Shown piece after piece: positions 49,263 to 61,600 of a stretch of DNA of 64,000 nucleotides. The notes below the pieces were generated by a model. The model worked only from the letters and a program-made list of their open reading frames with translations. It was not told the origin of the DNA and did not search any database. The translations under genes were made by a program, and so were the position numbers. The DNA comes from Ilex aquifolium (taxonomy: Eukaryota > Streptophyta > Magnoliopsida > Aquifoliales > Aquifoliaceae). Each line of letters begins with the position of its first letter. Positions within the stretch are counted from its first letter, which is position 1. Where the stretch lies: positions 2,615,501 to 2,679,500 of the forward strand of contig OX637394.1 in assembly GCA_951799425.1 (NCBI GenBank), in the 5' to 3' direction.

Positions 49263-50607
49263 ATCTAAAGGGGGAGGAGAGGGAGTGGGCCTAGGAATTA
49301 ATGAACGGAGGGCTGGGTATTATGGTATATCCAAGCTTTTAGAAAGTATAGGTAAGTTGCAGGGTTAAGGTACAATACATACCATTTGCCTACTAAAAAA
49401 GATTGCCTCTTTTTATCTCCTCTGCAGCACAACTAGACAAACAAAAAGTTTCACTTCTATTCCCCACTCTCTACTCTCTACTCTCTACTCTCTTCTACCT
49501 CTCTCACACAGACTTGCATATGTCATCTTTCGTCAAGGAATCTCATCTCCACAGAACTACCTTTTGTTTCTTTTTTCTTCCCTTCCAATGTCAATAATTA
49601 CCAAACCTTCTTTCCTATGCTTTTCTCTTTTCCCCTTCTGCTGCAAATCCCCATGCACTTCCCTCCTTTCTACACTCCTCTTGAGTATCACCACCCAATA
49701 GATGAAGTGCTAAGACATTTCATGGCCTCTTCCAACATGAACTTCATATTTGATAGCTTTACTTTAAAGACTTAAGTAGAAGCCCTTTTCATTCTCATTA
49801 TTTTCCCTGATTTCGAAAGGTTCAAAGATGTAATGACGAATTCAGTATTCAACAAGAATGGATTATGAAACCTGAAAGGAGGATAGCCCAAGAAGACCTA
49901 CAAGGAAAAAAAAAGAGTTTATAGAGACTGTTAACTAAGTGTGATCTGCAGAAAAAGTGCCCTAGTTTCTGAACATCATTAGCTAGAAAGGTTCTAACTG
50001 ATTCATCTGAAGCACCCTACGCTTAACCATAATCTCACCCCTCATTACTAACAGCAACATTTTAGAAATTGATTTGGATAACACAACATCAACATTGAAG
50101 TGAAATATCTCACAAGATTAGACCTCTTGTTACTATGCCAATTTATGTACAGCCATAACTTCCACAAAGTACTACTGTCTCTCACTATTTTCTCCAGCCA
50201 AAAAAAAGTCATTGGTATTTACCTTTAAACCATCTTTATCTTTACATACACAGCACAATTAAGCTTTCCAGTTTGTCAGTTCTATTTGTCAAACAATGTC
50301 GTCATCTCTGACTGTTCACTCAAAACTCTTGCAATTAAGCACAAAGCAGATTTTCTATCTTACACTACACCGTACTTGGGACATTTCAAAAGAACAGCAT
50401 TGCTAGTAGCAGATCACAAAAAATGTACACAAATGCGACAGCCAGAGTTAATATGGAACTCATTCTAGAATACAGCAGAAGACTCACATTTTCAAGTAAG
50501 AATTGAGGGGGGGGAAAAAGATCCTCTGTTGCGACAGTGAATAAATTTGGACTCGCGAGACAACTATGGAACCAATTTCTTCGAAGTCCATGTCCATAGA
50601 TGTCTCA
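49263..50607. other. Spacer left of the JmjC gene 3' end
   Basis: Includes a CT-rich block at 49465-49500 (actctctactctctactctc). No coding region is recognised. The part next to 50607 is probably the 3' untranslated region of the minus-strand JmjC gene. Confidence 0.4.
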
Positions 50608-53600
50608 TCAAACCAATGACTTAGCCCCATCAAAATTAATTCCCAAGTATTGATCCAACACATTCTGGTAGGCCTGAAACAGAACACATCAAAACCTGTG
50701 TTTAGATCCTTTTCATCAAGTGTCAGTGTCATAAAAAACAGCCTTGTGGCTCATTTAAAATTTCCTTATGTATCACCCATAAGTTCTATCGTATTTTAGA
50801 TCTTAAAATTCAGGCAGTAAAAGGATTTTATACATAATCCTGTAATAGCTTCCATATGAGGATGGAATTGGGCATAAAGATGCATTCGCAGCTTAACCAT
50901 CATCTAACTTGAAAAGAAAAGATAAAGAAGCAAGAAGAGAACAAGAGTCCTTTCTGGTAACAAACATATAGAACTTTACAATTTTCTTAAGCAGGAATAG
51001 ATGACGAACAATTTTCAAGGCAACACCGAGTCCACAAGTCATTTCCATGGCATCAAAACTGCATAAGATCATAAAGAATCTAGAAAAACTGCTTCGGTAT
51101 CTGGGCCAGTTAATGTTCTCTGCAGTGAAGGGCCACTCATGGTTGTGCCAACTTCATGCTTTCTCTTGCTTCTAATCCAAAAGGCCCATCATAATAACAC
51201 AGTCCAACTGACATGCTACGTTATTTATCTTCTAAAAAAGTAAGTAAATGCATGAGAAGATCCATGGTCTTGATACTTTGACATAAAGGTATTTTGTTTC
51301 GGGACTCCTTTGCCAACCTCACCCACCCACTCCCACTCCCACCCCACCCCCAAAGCCAACTGCTCATGGGGGAATCCTGTTCTTTTTGGTGGATATGACT
51401 CCTTTTTTTTTTTTGGGTGGGTTATGACATACATACAAAATAACTAAGGATTTACCCAATAGTCTAGCAATAAGATTGTTGAATACCTGAAGCGCAAAGG
51501 ACTCTTTCCCATTCAAAAGTGCATCCATTGCAGCAAACTGATCATCAAATACACCATAAAAAATCTGGTAGAATTGGTTCCTGAAAACATAATTGGTAAA
51601 TTACACACCGAAGTCATGTGCATTGTCACATCGTCTTTGCAAAAAATGAAATGAACATGTACCGATCTTCTTCAGCAGTCAGTTGATCCATCTCATCGAA
51701 TTTCCGCGTAAGAATTTCTGCCCCCACTGGTGAAAGCAAGTGCAATATCAAAGCCTCCAAAGTTCTCGGAAAGTTGTGCTGAAAAATAGAAAAACTAAAA
51801 TGATGCAATGGTAGAAAAAGAAACAAGGCAATTATTCAACACGGAAATAGTGTAATCATAAACTGGCTGGATCTACAAGTACATAACTGACAAGAAGAAA
51901 ATGAATCACTGGGGAGTAGCAGCAGCAGCAGCTACTACTGATAATGGCAAAACCTTGTAAATAAATATACCAGTTGAACACAAACGAAGTGGTCTCAGGC
52001 CAAAAAGTGGGGAAGAAGATAAATAAAACCAAACCGAACAAAAAAAAACTAAACTAATCTAAACAAAATAAAATGGGTTCAACATACCAGCCATGAAAGT
52101 ATTAACAGGAAAGAGAACGAATTGAAAGGAACATTTAATTTAGCAAAAATACAGACATGGAAACATTGATCAGAAGTGATGGGGCCTCGTTTAATTTAGC
52201 AAAAATACAGAATCTCCTACCAAAAGAAAGTTAAAATTGATTTTGCTGCTATATATGTTCCCTAGCAAAGCGAACTCATTGTATAGGTTATCTAGGTGGG
52301 CAATGAATCAAAGGAATGAAGATCATCATTCCAGATGCAAGGAACGAGTATTATCCCCTAAGTAATCCAAATTCTTCAACTTAATCATGATCAACTGTGT
52401 TCCCCTACTGTTGCATACTGCATCCTTAAGCATTGTACATCTTTCTTTCTTTTATCTGGATTTTTTTTTTTTTAATATAGATAACACACCATCAACCGAT
52501 AATTGTAAATCTCCTTTCGGAAGTAAAGAAGGCGTGCCAAGTCACAATAGATATAAAGGAATGGAATAAATTTAACAGGACCACACCATAAATTACAATA
52601 CTATTTGCCCAATTATAAAGGAACAATTAAGGTCAGGCTTTGAAAGAGAGCATGAACTCACAGCCATGGCAAGAAAAACTCTTTGAAGAGTAAGCGGTTG
52701 GAGGTTCCAAAGTATACTAGCAACTGGATTCTCTTCCAAGTAAAATATATTCGCTTGAAAAGTTTTCTTAGCTTCATCTTTCTCTCCCATTTCTGGATAA
52801 TTTGTTGAGGTGGAATCACTTGGCTGGCTTTGATTGCCAACATTAACATGGTCATGGACTAGAGAAATAAGTTCATGAAGAGATTGAAGCGCAAGTGGTT
52901 CCAGTTCGTGCAACATAATCTTTTCCTTCAGCATAGTTGCTTTTGAAATTTTGCTGCCATAGTTCTGATCCAAATTATGCTCAACAAGATCTGGTAAATA
53001 AATTAACAAGTATGTAAAATATTAACATCAACATGAATGTAAGCAACAAATTTCCCTTTAATTGTGAGAAACAATGACAGGAAAAAGGACCAGTTGCCTT
53101 CCCCTAAAAAAAACTCAGGATAATTCGATACATTTTACTAACCCCCAGCCAAAACAACACATGGGCATTCAGTTTTTTTTTTTCTTTTTGTAAGTGGGGG
53201 ACGTGGTGATTAAGCCAACCTGCATTTCCATTATTGGGCTGGCCAATTGTGTTTGCCATTTTAACCGTCGAAACCATATGCAGCATTTCGTTCTGCCCTG
53301 GTCATAAAAGAAAGAAATGTCATTTATAGTGCTGAATAATAAACTTCTACTAAAAGATTACTCGGATAAGCATTTGACAATAAATTTAATTTTATAGATA
53401 CAATTATGAATACTATCCTTAAATATGAATGCCTGAAAAGGAATTAGTTCAAACGTGCAAGTCAAAGTTAGCAAACCAAAACAATGAAGTTCATCCAGGA
53501 TAAAATGTATAATATGACCATAAAGACTCTTCGAAATATTGACAGCAGCAATCCACACAGGAAGAGGACAGTTAACAATTCAAATAGAACTGCAAAGGCT

Positions 53601-55577
53601 ATCGGATAAAACTCCAAGAACTGCAAAGGCTATCAGATAAAACTCCAACCAGCAATTGCAGGAAACGTATGTGATTACCCATTATTGCATGAGAATAATT
53701 TTTTTCTCTCCTCTGGAAGCAAGAGTTACCATCAATGTTGCAAACTCAAAATCGCAAAGATATACAAAAAAGTGTTGACAAATTTTATATAACCAACAAT
53801 TTTCCAAATGGAACAGCATTGCAGAAACTCTTGTTCAAATCAACCCAGCATTATTAAACCTATTTGCAGAAATTGAGACTAAAGTTGAAAAATGCCTACC
53901 ATTTCTTTGTCCGTCAGTCTTCAATTTTAATCATTTCAACGATCAAACATGGAGAAAAAGTTTAAAAAAAAAAGTATTAGCTTATAGATTAGCTAGTGAT
54001 TAAAAAAAGCAAAAAAAAAAAAATGAAAGGAAAACCATTTTGAAAGGTACAAGGACCACAACTACCTTTTTAATATCCTGCGAAGATAATATGCATCCAT
54101 GTGCTCGGGCATGGTAGACATCATTTCGGACCGCCACCAATAGTTAACAGCAATGGTTAAATTGTCACTGTCCACTTGGTGGAACCTGGGGTATTAATAT
54201 TTACAAAATAAAAATAAAAATAAGAAGTCTGATGGCTATTACTACTATAATACAAAGCATTAACAAATAAAATGGGATGACGAATCCTGTTATAAGTGGG
54301 CGAGAGGTACAACACAAATGAAACTAAGTCTATTAAGCTCGTAAGCTTTGCAAGCAGTGAATCCTGCTCATTTATCACTGATCTTGTCTATATTGCAATG
54401 TACAAAAAAACACAATGGTTGTCTGATCCTTCACCAAAAAACCGTCCCTTAAGATATCCTACAGAGGTTGCAGTGATTTCTCAAGTATTCTACAGTGTAC
54501 ATCCTTCACCTGCCCAGAAAATGTTCATTTATTTGTGCACAAACGTCAGTTTGGCAAAACAACTCTCAGCAAAAATTTTGTTAAATATTGGCGCATAAAT
54601 AAAGTTACTCCATTGTGACCTCCACACCAAGGATTCAAGTTGCGGAAAAAAAATCCCCACATCTGGGGTTCAGGTTACGTCTCCATACGACCCTTTAGAT
54701 CCCATTGCTGCAGGAGCCTTGTGCACTGGCCGCCCCTTAGTGGATACATTCAACATATAGCATCTTAGTCTTGTAAATGAGTTCCTTCTAAAGGGCAAGA
54801 CTAAGTAAGTACATGTTTGCATGACTAGAAGTCTTGATAGAAGCCATGGACGGAAAGCAAGAATAGAGATAAAAAAACCAAGGAGAAGTAATCCAGAGCA
54901 CGTCCAACTGATGCCTACTTTCAGAAACCCAATAACTGAACTACAAATCCCAGAAACAGGACATTTCAAAAACCAACAAAAAAGAAAGATGAGTAATGAC
55001 TCATTGCCCAAGAATAATCCAACATAAACCAATGGCAATATTTGCATAAGCAAGGCTTAAAATTTCGTTTCGGTGCATAGTTTCAGTTAGTTTAGAAACA
55101 TAAACGTTTTAGTAATATTTTAGAAACATTTCAAAAGCAAGATGAAAATACAGAAAAGTTCTGAAATTTTGTTTCCGAAACACATCAAAACATAAGAATT
55201 TCAATATTCAATTAATAATTCGTTTCGGTTTCCAAGGAAACACCATTTCGAAACGAAATTAGTTCCTTGTGCATAAGCAGGTTTGAGCGTGGCGCATCAA
55301 GCTATAGTTTTATTGTCTGCGTTGAGGACCATTCATGAATCTTGTGATAACAGTAAAAGACTGTAAAGTCACACGTGGAAGGACTCTGAAATTTTGAAAA
55401 AGACAATAATTTGTAAATTGAGGTAGAGAGAATGATATGAAGATATACAATCCAACAAAGGAGAGATCCATGATAAGTTGCAAAGACAAGAATAGATGCA
55501 TAAGGACAGTGCAGGTAATTAAAAGTAAGCAAAGCTGCTAATAACTTCTTGTGCATTGCTATCTTAACACCCTCCCC

Positions 55578-55608
<31 letters not shown>

Positions 55609-58600
55609 AAAAAAAACATCATCTATTCTCAAATTCCAAATGTTGCAAGAACCAATTACATCTGCCGCAAAACTTGTTAGTAAGTAATTGCTTCTGTGAC
55701 TATTTTAAAATGTAAAATGATTTCCATATACCAAATGTACAAGTCAAAAAAATTGAAATTACTGATGCAGAAATTTCACAACAAAATCATATGTTAAAGC
55801 AAGTTAAATTCAAGAATAAGCTGCTGCTCAACATTTTCTACTCTCTCCCTCCCCTACACTTACATACCATAGGCTGGCACAAGAATTCATATTAAATCAA
55901 TAATATATGATCAAACCAAATTCATTTTGAGAGAAGATGCTCTAAATTCTTTCACCGAGTTTCATTAACTTCTAAAGCTAATGCAATATGCAAACTTATT
56001 GTGGTGTACATCTTGGGTTAATTAAAATGAGACTTTTTAAGATTAAAGGAAAAAGGAGAATAAATTTTTAAGATCATTTGGAACTAATTAATTTTTAAAG
56101 CTCACCAGCCTTCGGGAATGAAAAGTGCATCGCCTGCATGAAGAATAACTTTCTGGGAATACTCCATCACCCGAGCTGCTCTTGGATGAACAGAAATATC
56201 AGGTTTTTCTAATGCCACAGCACTACAAAAAAATAAAGAAGAAAGTCAAAATAGAACACTGAAAAAGAGCCCTAAATCTCAGTAACAAATTAGAAGCACT
56301 TTATTCCTATTCTCAAGGACTAGAGAAAGAAACTAAAATTTACTACCTATTATAAATACAGAGAATAACATACCAGTGGTTTGAGGCCTCCCCATATATA
56401 GGCATTGGATACAAGAAGGAGCTTGCAGAAGGGGGCCATAAGACAACTGAAAAGCAAATAATGTTGTCCACCAATAGACAAACACATACACACACAGAGA
56501 ATCAGTTCATATATTATGGCCTTAAAACACATTCGGAATGTGAAATCTGGTAACTATAATAAAAAAATGTAATAACATGAAATTTGCAGGTGTAAAAGCA
56601 CAATCTAAAATATTTCTCTTTTGTTCCTTTCTTTAGTTCATAACTTGATATAAATGTAAACATACTTCATTGGAAAACACCCAAAAAAAAACCTCTACCA
56701 CAATACCAAAGAGGCCAAAGCATTCCAACTTATTCAAACAAAAAAAGGACAGAGGAAGGATGAAGTGTGGTCCACACACCTGAAGCACAAAGCACCATGG
56801 AAATGAAAACCATCAAACCAAAACTCCAACAGCTCTACTAACAACTATTCCACTGAGAATATGGTTGATTCATATCCTCTTTGATGGATATAAAATGAAC
56901 TTAGACAAGGTTCTACATAAGTTGAAGAAGACACAATTTTGCGCCAGCATACAATCCAAAAGGTGAACGTTTGAAAGGAATATCAATTACCAACTGAAAT
57001 TCCCAACCATATAGACATCTCTTAAGCATAAAGCACCAGCCTTCTGTATCCTTCATCCATGGGATGCATCCATGAGGATGCTGAATTCCCAGAGGTAAAG
57101 GTCAAATTCCAAATATTTTCCAAGATTTCCAACAAATGTAAGGAGATCGAATCGAGATCGAATCAAGATCGGCAAGAAAAATAGGGGTGTACATTCTAAT
57201 TGTTGTCGGCGTGGAAGCACTCTCATCTAAGCCCATGATTCCATGATATCAGTGCAGTGAGAGTTCCTTTTAATCAGACACTAATAAAACATCTTCCTCA
57301 AAGGACTGCTTGTCATTTAGAGAAGTTGTGATTGAAAAAATCATGGAATCTTACAAGCATGGATCGAAATATCGTTTCGAAGTACCGTTTCAGTCAGCTC
57401 AAAAACGGAAACATTTCGGAAACGCAATGGAAACGCAGAAAAAATATGAAAACATATGGAAACACGTAGAAACACAAATACAATCCATTTATTTATAAAG
57501 ATAAGCTTAATAATTGATTAATTCAATATATTTATTGGGTTAACATCCATTTATACAAGAATAAATTTAAATTGGAGGGAAAAAAAGGATTGACATGAGG
57601 CAGAAATCACTTAAATTAGTTTCAAACACTTAATTTTTATCAAGTAAACATATTTTTACATAATATTAAGGTCTCATAATACATATGAAATGCTAATGAG
57701 TACATACTTACATGGCTACATCCATCCCCCTAATTTATTAATTTAAATTGCGTCTTTAAATTAATAAATAATATTATTTCATTAATATTAAAATCATTGT
57801 ATACACAATTTGTACACACATAAATCATTAATTCTAGATATTTAACAAATAAAGTATAATTAATAAAATGACTTGCAGTTATTTAATATACCAATTTAAC
57901 AAATAATAATTGTTAAGTTTAGATGATTAACACAATATTAGAGAGAAACAGAGAGAGGTTAAAACTTAACCTAGCTCTCATACATCACTTGTATTTATAG
58001 TTAACTCACACTAATAAGAATTACACATACACCCTCTTACTATAGACAATTTACACATACTACTTTAATACTCTTAATACTCCCCCTCAAGCTGGACTAT
58101 ATATATCATGTAATCCAAGCTTGGAACAAATCGATGTAAGACGTGTACGACTCAATACTTTGGTAAACATATCTGCAAGTTGATCTTCAGATTTCACAAA
58201 TGGAGTTGTAATCTCTCCAGCTACTATCTTGTCCCGAATAAAGTGACAATCAACCTCAATATGTTTGGTTCTCTCGTGAAACACCGGATTGGCAGCGATA
58301 TGGATAGCTGTCTGGTTGTCACAGAACAACTGTAAAGGATGTTGAACTGGAAGCCCAATTTCCTGGAGGAAGTGTAGTAGCCAAGTCAACTCACTCGTCG
58401 TATGCGCCATTGCCCTATACTCAGCCTCAGCACTGGATCTCGCTACCACGGATTGTTTCTTACTTTTCCATGAGACAACGTTACCTCCTAAGAAAGTACA
58501 ATAACCAGTGATTGATCTCCGATCAGAAGGAGAGTCAGCCCAATCAGCATCTGAGAAACCTTCCACTCTAAGATGTCCATTAGCTCGATATAACAATCCA

Positions 58601-61600
58601 AGTCCAGGAGCTCGTTTGAGATATTGCAGAATATGAGTAACTGCCTCCCAATGTGGTACTCTAGGACACCCCATGAACTGACTTACTATACTGACTGCAT
58701 AGGAAATATCCGGTCGAGTAATAGTGAGATAATTGAGCTTCCCAACCAATCTGCGATACCAACCCGGATTCCCAAACAGTGCACCATCATCCATCAATAG
58801 TTTTTGATTCGAATCCATAGGAACATCAATCGGTCTGCCACCCAGTAAACCTGCTTCCTCTAGCATGTCAAGTACATATTTCCTCTGCGATAAACAAATA
58901 CCCTGTTTAGATCGAGCCATTTCAATTCCCAAGAAATACCTGAGTTTTCTCAAATCCTTAGTATGAAATCGATCTTGCAAGAAGATTTTTAACTTGGCAA
59001 TCCCCTCATAATCATTTCCAGTGATCACAATATCATCTACATAGACCACTAATAAAACATATTCAACATCCGTCTGTCTATGAAACACAGAATGGTCTGT
59101 TTGACATCGAAGAAGACCAAACTCTAAAATTGCATCTGAAAACTTACCAAACCATGCCCTCGGTGACTGCTTCAAACCATACAAAGATTTCTTTAGCCGA
59201 CATACACTCTTACCATACTCCCCCTGAGCAATAAACCCAGGTAGCTGCTCCATGTATACCTCTTCAACCAAGTCACCATGGAGGAAGGCATTCTTGATGT
59301 CTAACTGAAACAAGGGCCAATCAAGATTAGCAGCTAAAGAAATCAAGATACGAACTAAGGAAATTTTGGCAACAGGAGAGAAAGTCTCCTCATAATCAAC
59401 ACCATAAGTCTGAGTAAAGCCCTTCGCAACAAGCCGGGCTTTGAGACGCTCCACAGAACCATCCAGATGAAATTTAACAGTATACACCCAACGACAGCCA
59501 ACAGTTCGTTTACCGGGAGGTAAAGGAACGAGATCCCAAGTCCCATTATGATGTAAGGCATCCATCTCATCCTCCACAGCTTTCCTTCAACCCGGATCAG
59601 ATAATACATCCTGTAAACGCTTAGGAATAGATATAGTAGATAATTGAGAGGTAAAACAAGAGAAGACAGGAGACAAGACATCATATGAAACAAAATGAGC
59701 AATGGGATGATTAGTAACACACGAACGAGTACCTTTTCGAAGAGCAATAGGTAGAGAGTCTAAATTACCTGATGGACCAGGATCAGCAGACGGCAAGGAA
59801 GACGGTACAGGCACCTCAGTCGATGGTCGAGGACGATGAGAGTATACACAAAGAGGTAAAGTAGATGGTAACACAGTAGGCAGCGGAATATCTGAAGATG
59901 AGGGAAGAGATGGTGATATAAGAGATGACCCAAAGTCCAGATCCAGAGGCTGAGAAGGTGCTGGAAAATATGGAACAGATTCCTCAAACGTGACATCAAT
60001 AAAGTATCGTCGCAGAGAACGACTATAGCAACGATACCCCTTCTGTGTGCGGGAATAACCAATAAATACACATTTGGTAGCTCGAGGGTCAAGTTTATCA
60101 AACCCAGGACCCAAATTGTGAACATAACAGACACATCCAAAAACCTTAGGTGGTAAGGAAAATAAGGGCTTACCAGGAAAAAGGACAGAATATGGACTTT
60201 GCCCGTTTAACACAGAGGATGGCATACGGTTAATAAGGTGACAAGCAGTAAGAACAGCATCACTCCAAAAATATCGGGGAATATTCATCTGGAATAACAA
60301 GGCACGGGTGACTTCCAACAAATGACGGTTTTTGCGTTCAGCAACACCGTTCTGTGGAGATGTGTAAGCACAGGAAGTCTGATGAATAATGCCAGTTTTA
60401 CTAAGATAAGCTGAAAAAGGATCAGATTCATATTCCCGAGCATTATCAGAACGTAAAATACGTATACGACAACCATACTGAGTTTTTATTTCTTTACGAA
60501 AGGTCTCAAATATAGAGAATAATTCAGACCGAGCTTTCATCAAAAACAACCAAGTCACACGAGAATAGTCATCCACAAATGACACAAAATAAGGATATTT
60601 ATTAGATGAAATATTCTTTATTGGACCTCATACATCAAAATGTACCAACTCAAATGGACTAGACACACGATTATTGACTTTAGACTGAAATGATACACGG
60701 TGATGCTTACTAAGTTGACAAGCTTCACAAGACAAAGATGACACACCACTAAGACTGGGAACTTGGCGCTTCAGATTCTGGAGAGAGGGATGTCCAAGAC
60801 GACAGTGCCATTGAAAAGGAGACAACGAGGTCTGTAAAGCTCGAGTAGGTGAATCAAAGTCAAAGTAATATAGACCACCAGCTTCATGCCCTGTACCAAT
60901 CTTCCTCTTCGTCTTGAGATCCTGAAAGACACAATAAGAGGGATAAAAGGTTACAGAACAATTAAGAGACCGGGTAATCTTACTAATGGAAAGTAAACTA
61001 AAAAGAAACTGAGGAACAAATAACACGGAAGATAGGGACATATCAGGACTCAAGTGAGTAGTCCCCAGACCTGAAACTTTAGAACAAGTACCATTAACAA
61101 GAGTAATACTACGTGTGGAAATAGCAGACTGATAAGTAGAAAAAATATCAGACGCACCAGTCATGTGGTCAGAAGTACCAGAGTCTATGATCCAGGGACT
61201 GCAAGTGGAGGACAACAAACAAGTGGAATCAATACCTGACTGGGCAAAAGTAGCAGTAGAGAGAGATGGGACAGCCTGTTGCTGGGACAGGAGTTGAGCA
61301 TACTCCGCTCGTGTAATAGTAACCGACCCAGTGTCTTGCTTGGGTTCCATAACAGTGCAACAAATAGGTGTCTGAACACTGGACAAAACTTGAACAATGT
61401 GCTAGGTGCCTGAACCGGACCAAAAATAGTGGTTGAAGGCTATTGAAAAGCTGAACCAGGCTGGAAAAATGGACTGAACCACTGAACCGGGCTGGAAAAC
61501 CGGACTGGACCACTGAACCGGGCTGGAAAACTGGACTGGACCGCTGAACCGGGCAGGCTGAGCCCTCTAGACCACTGAACCGGGTTGGAAAAGGAAGCTG

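Noticed and set aside
49380-49760. CT-rich transcript-like block with a word close to miR408 (atgcacttccctcc)
   Set aside because: Only a partial match and no foldback partner found; not enough for a microRNA call.
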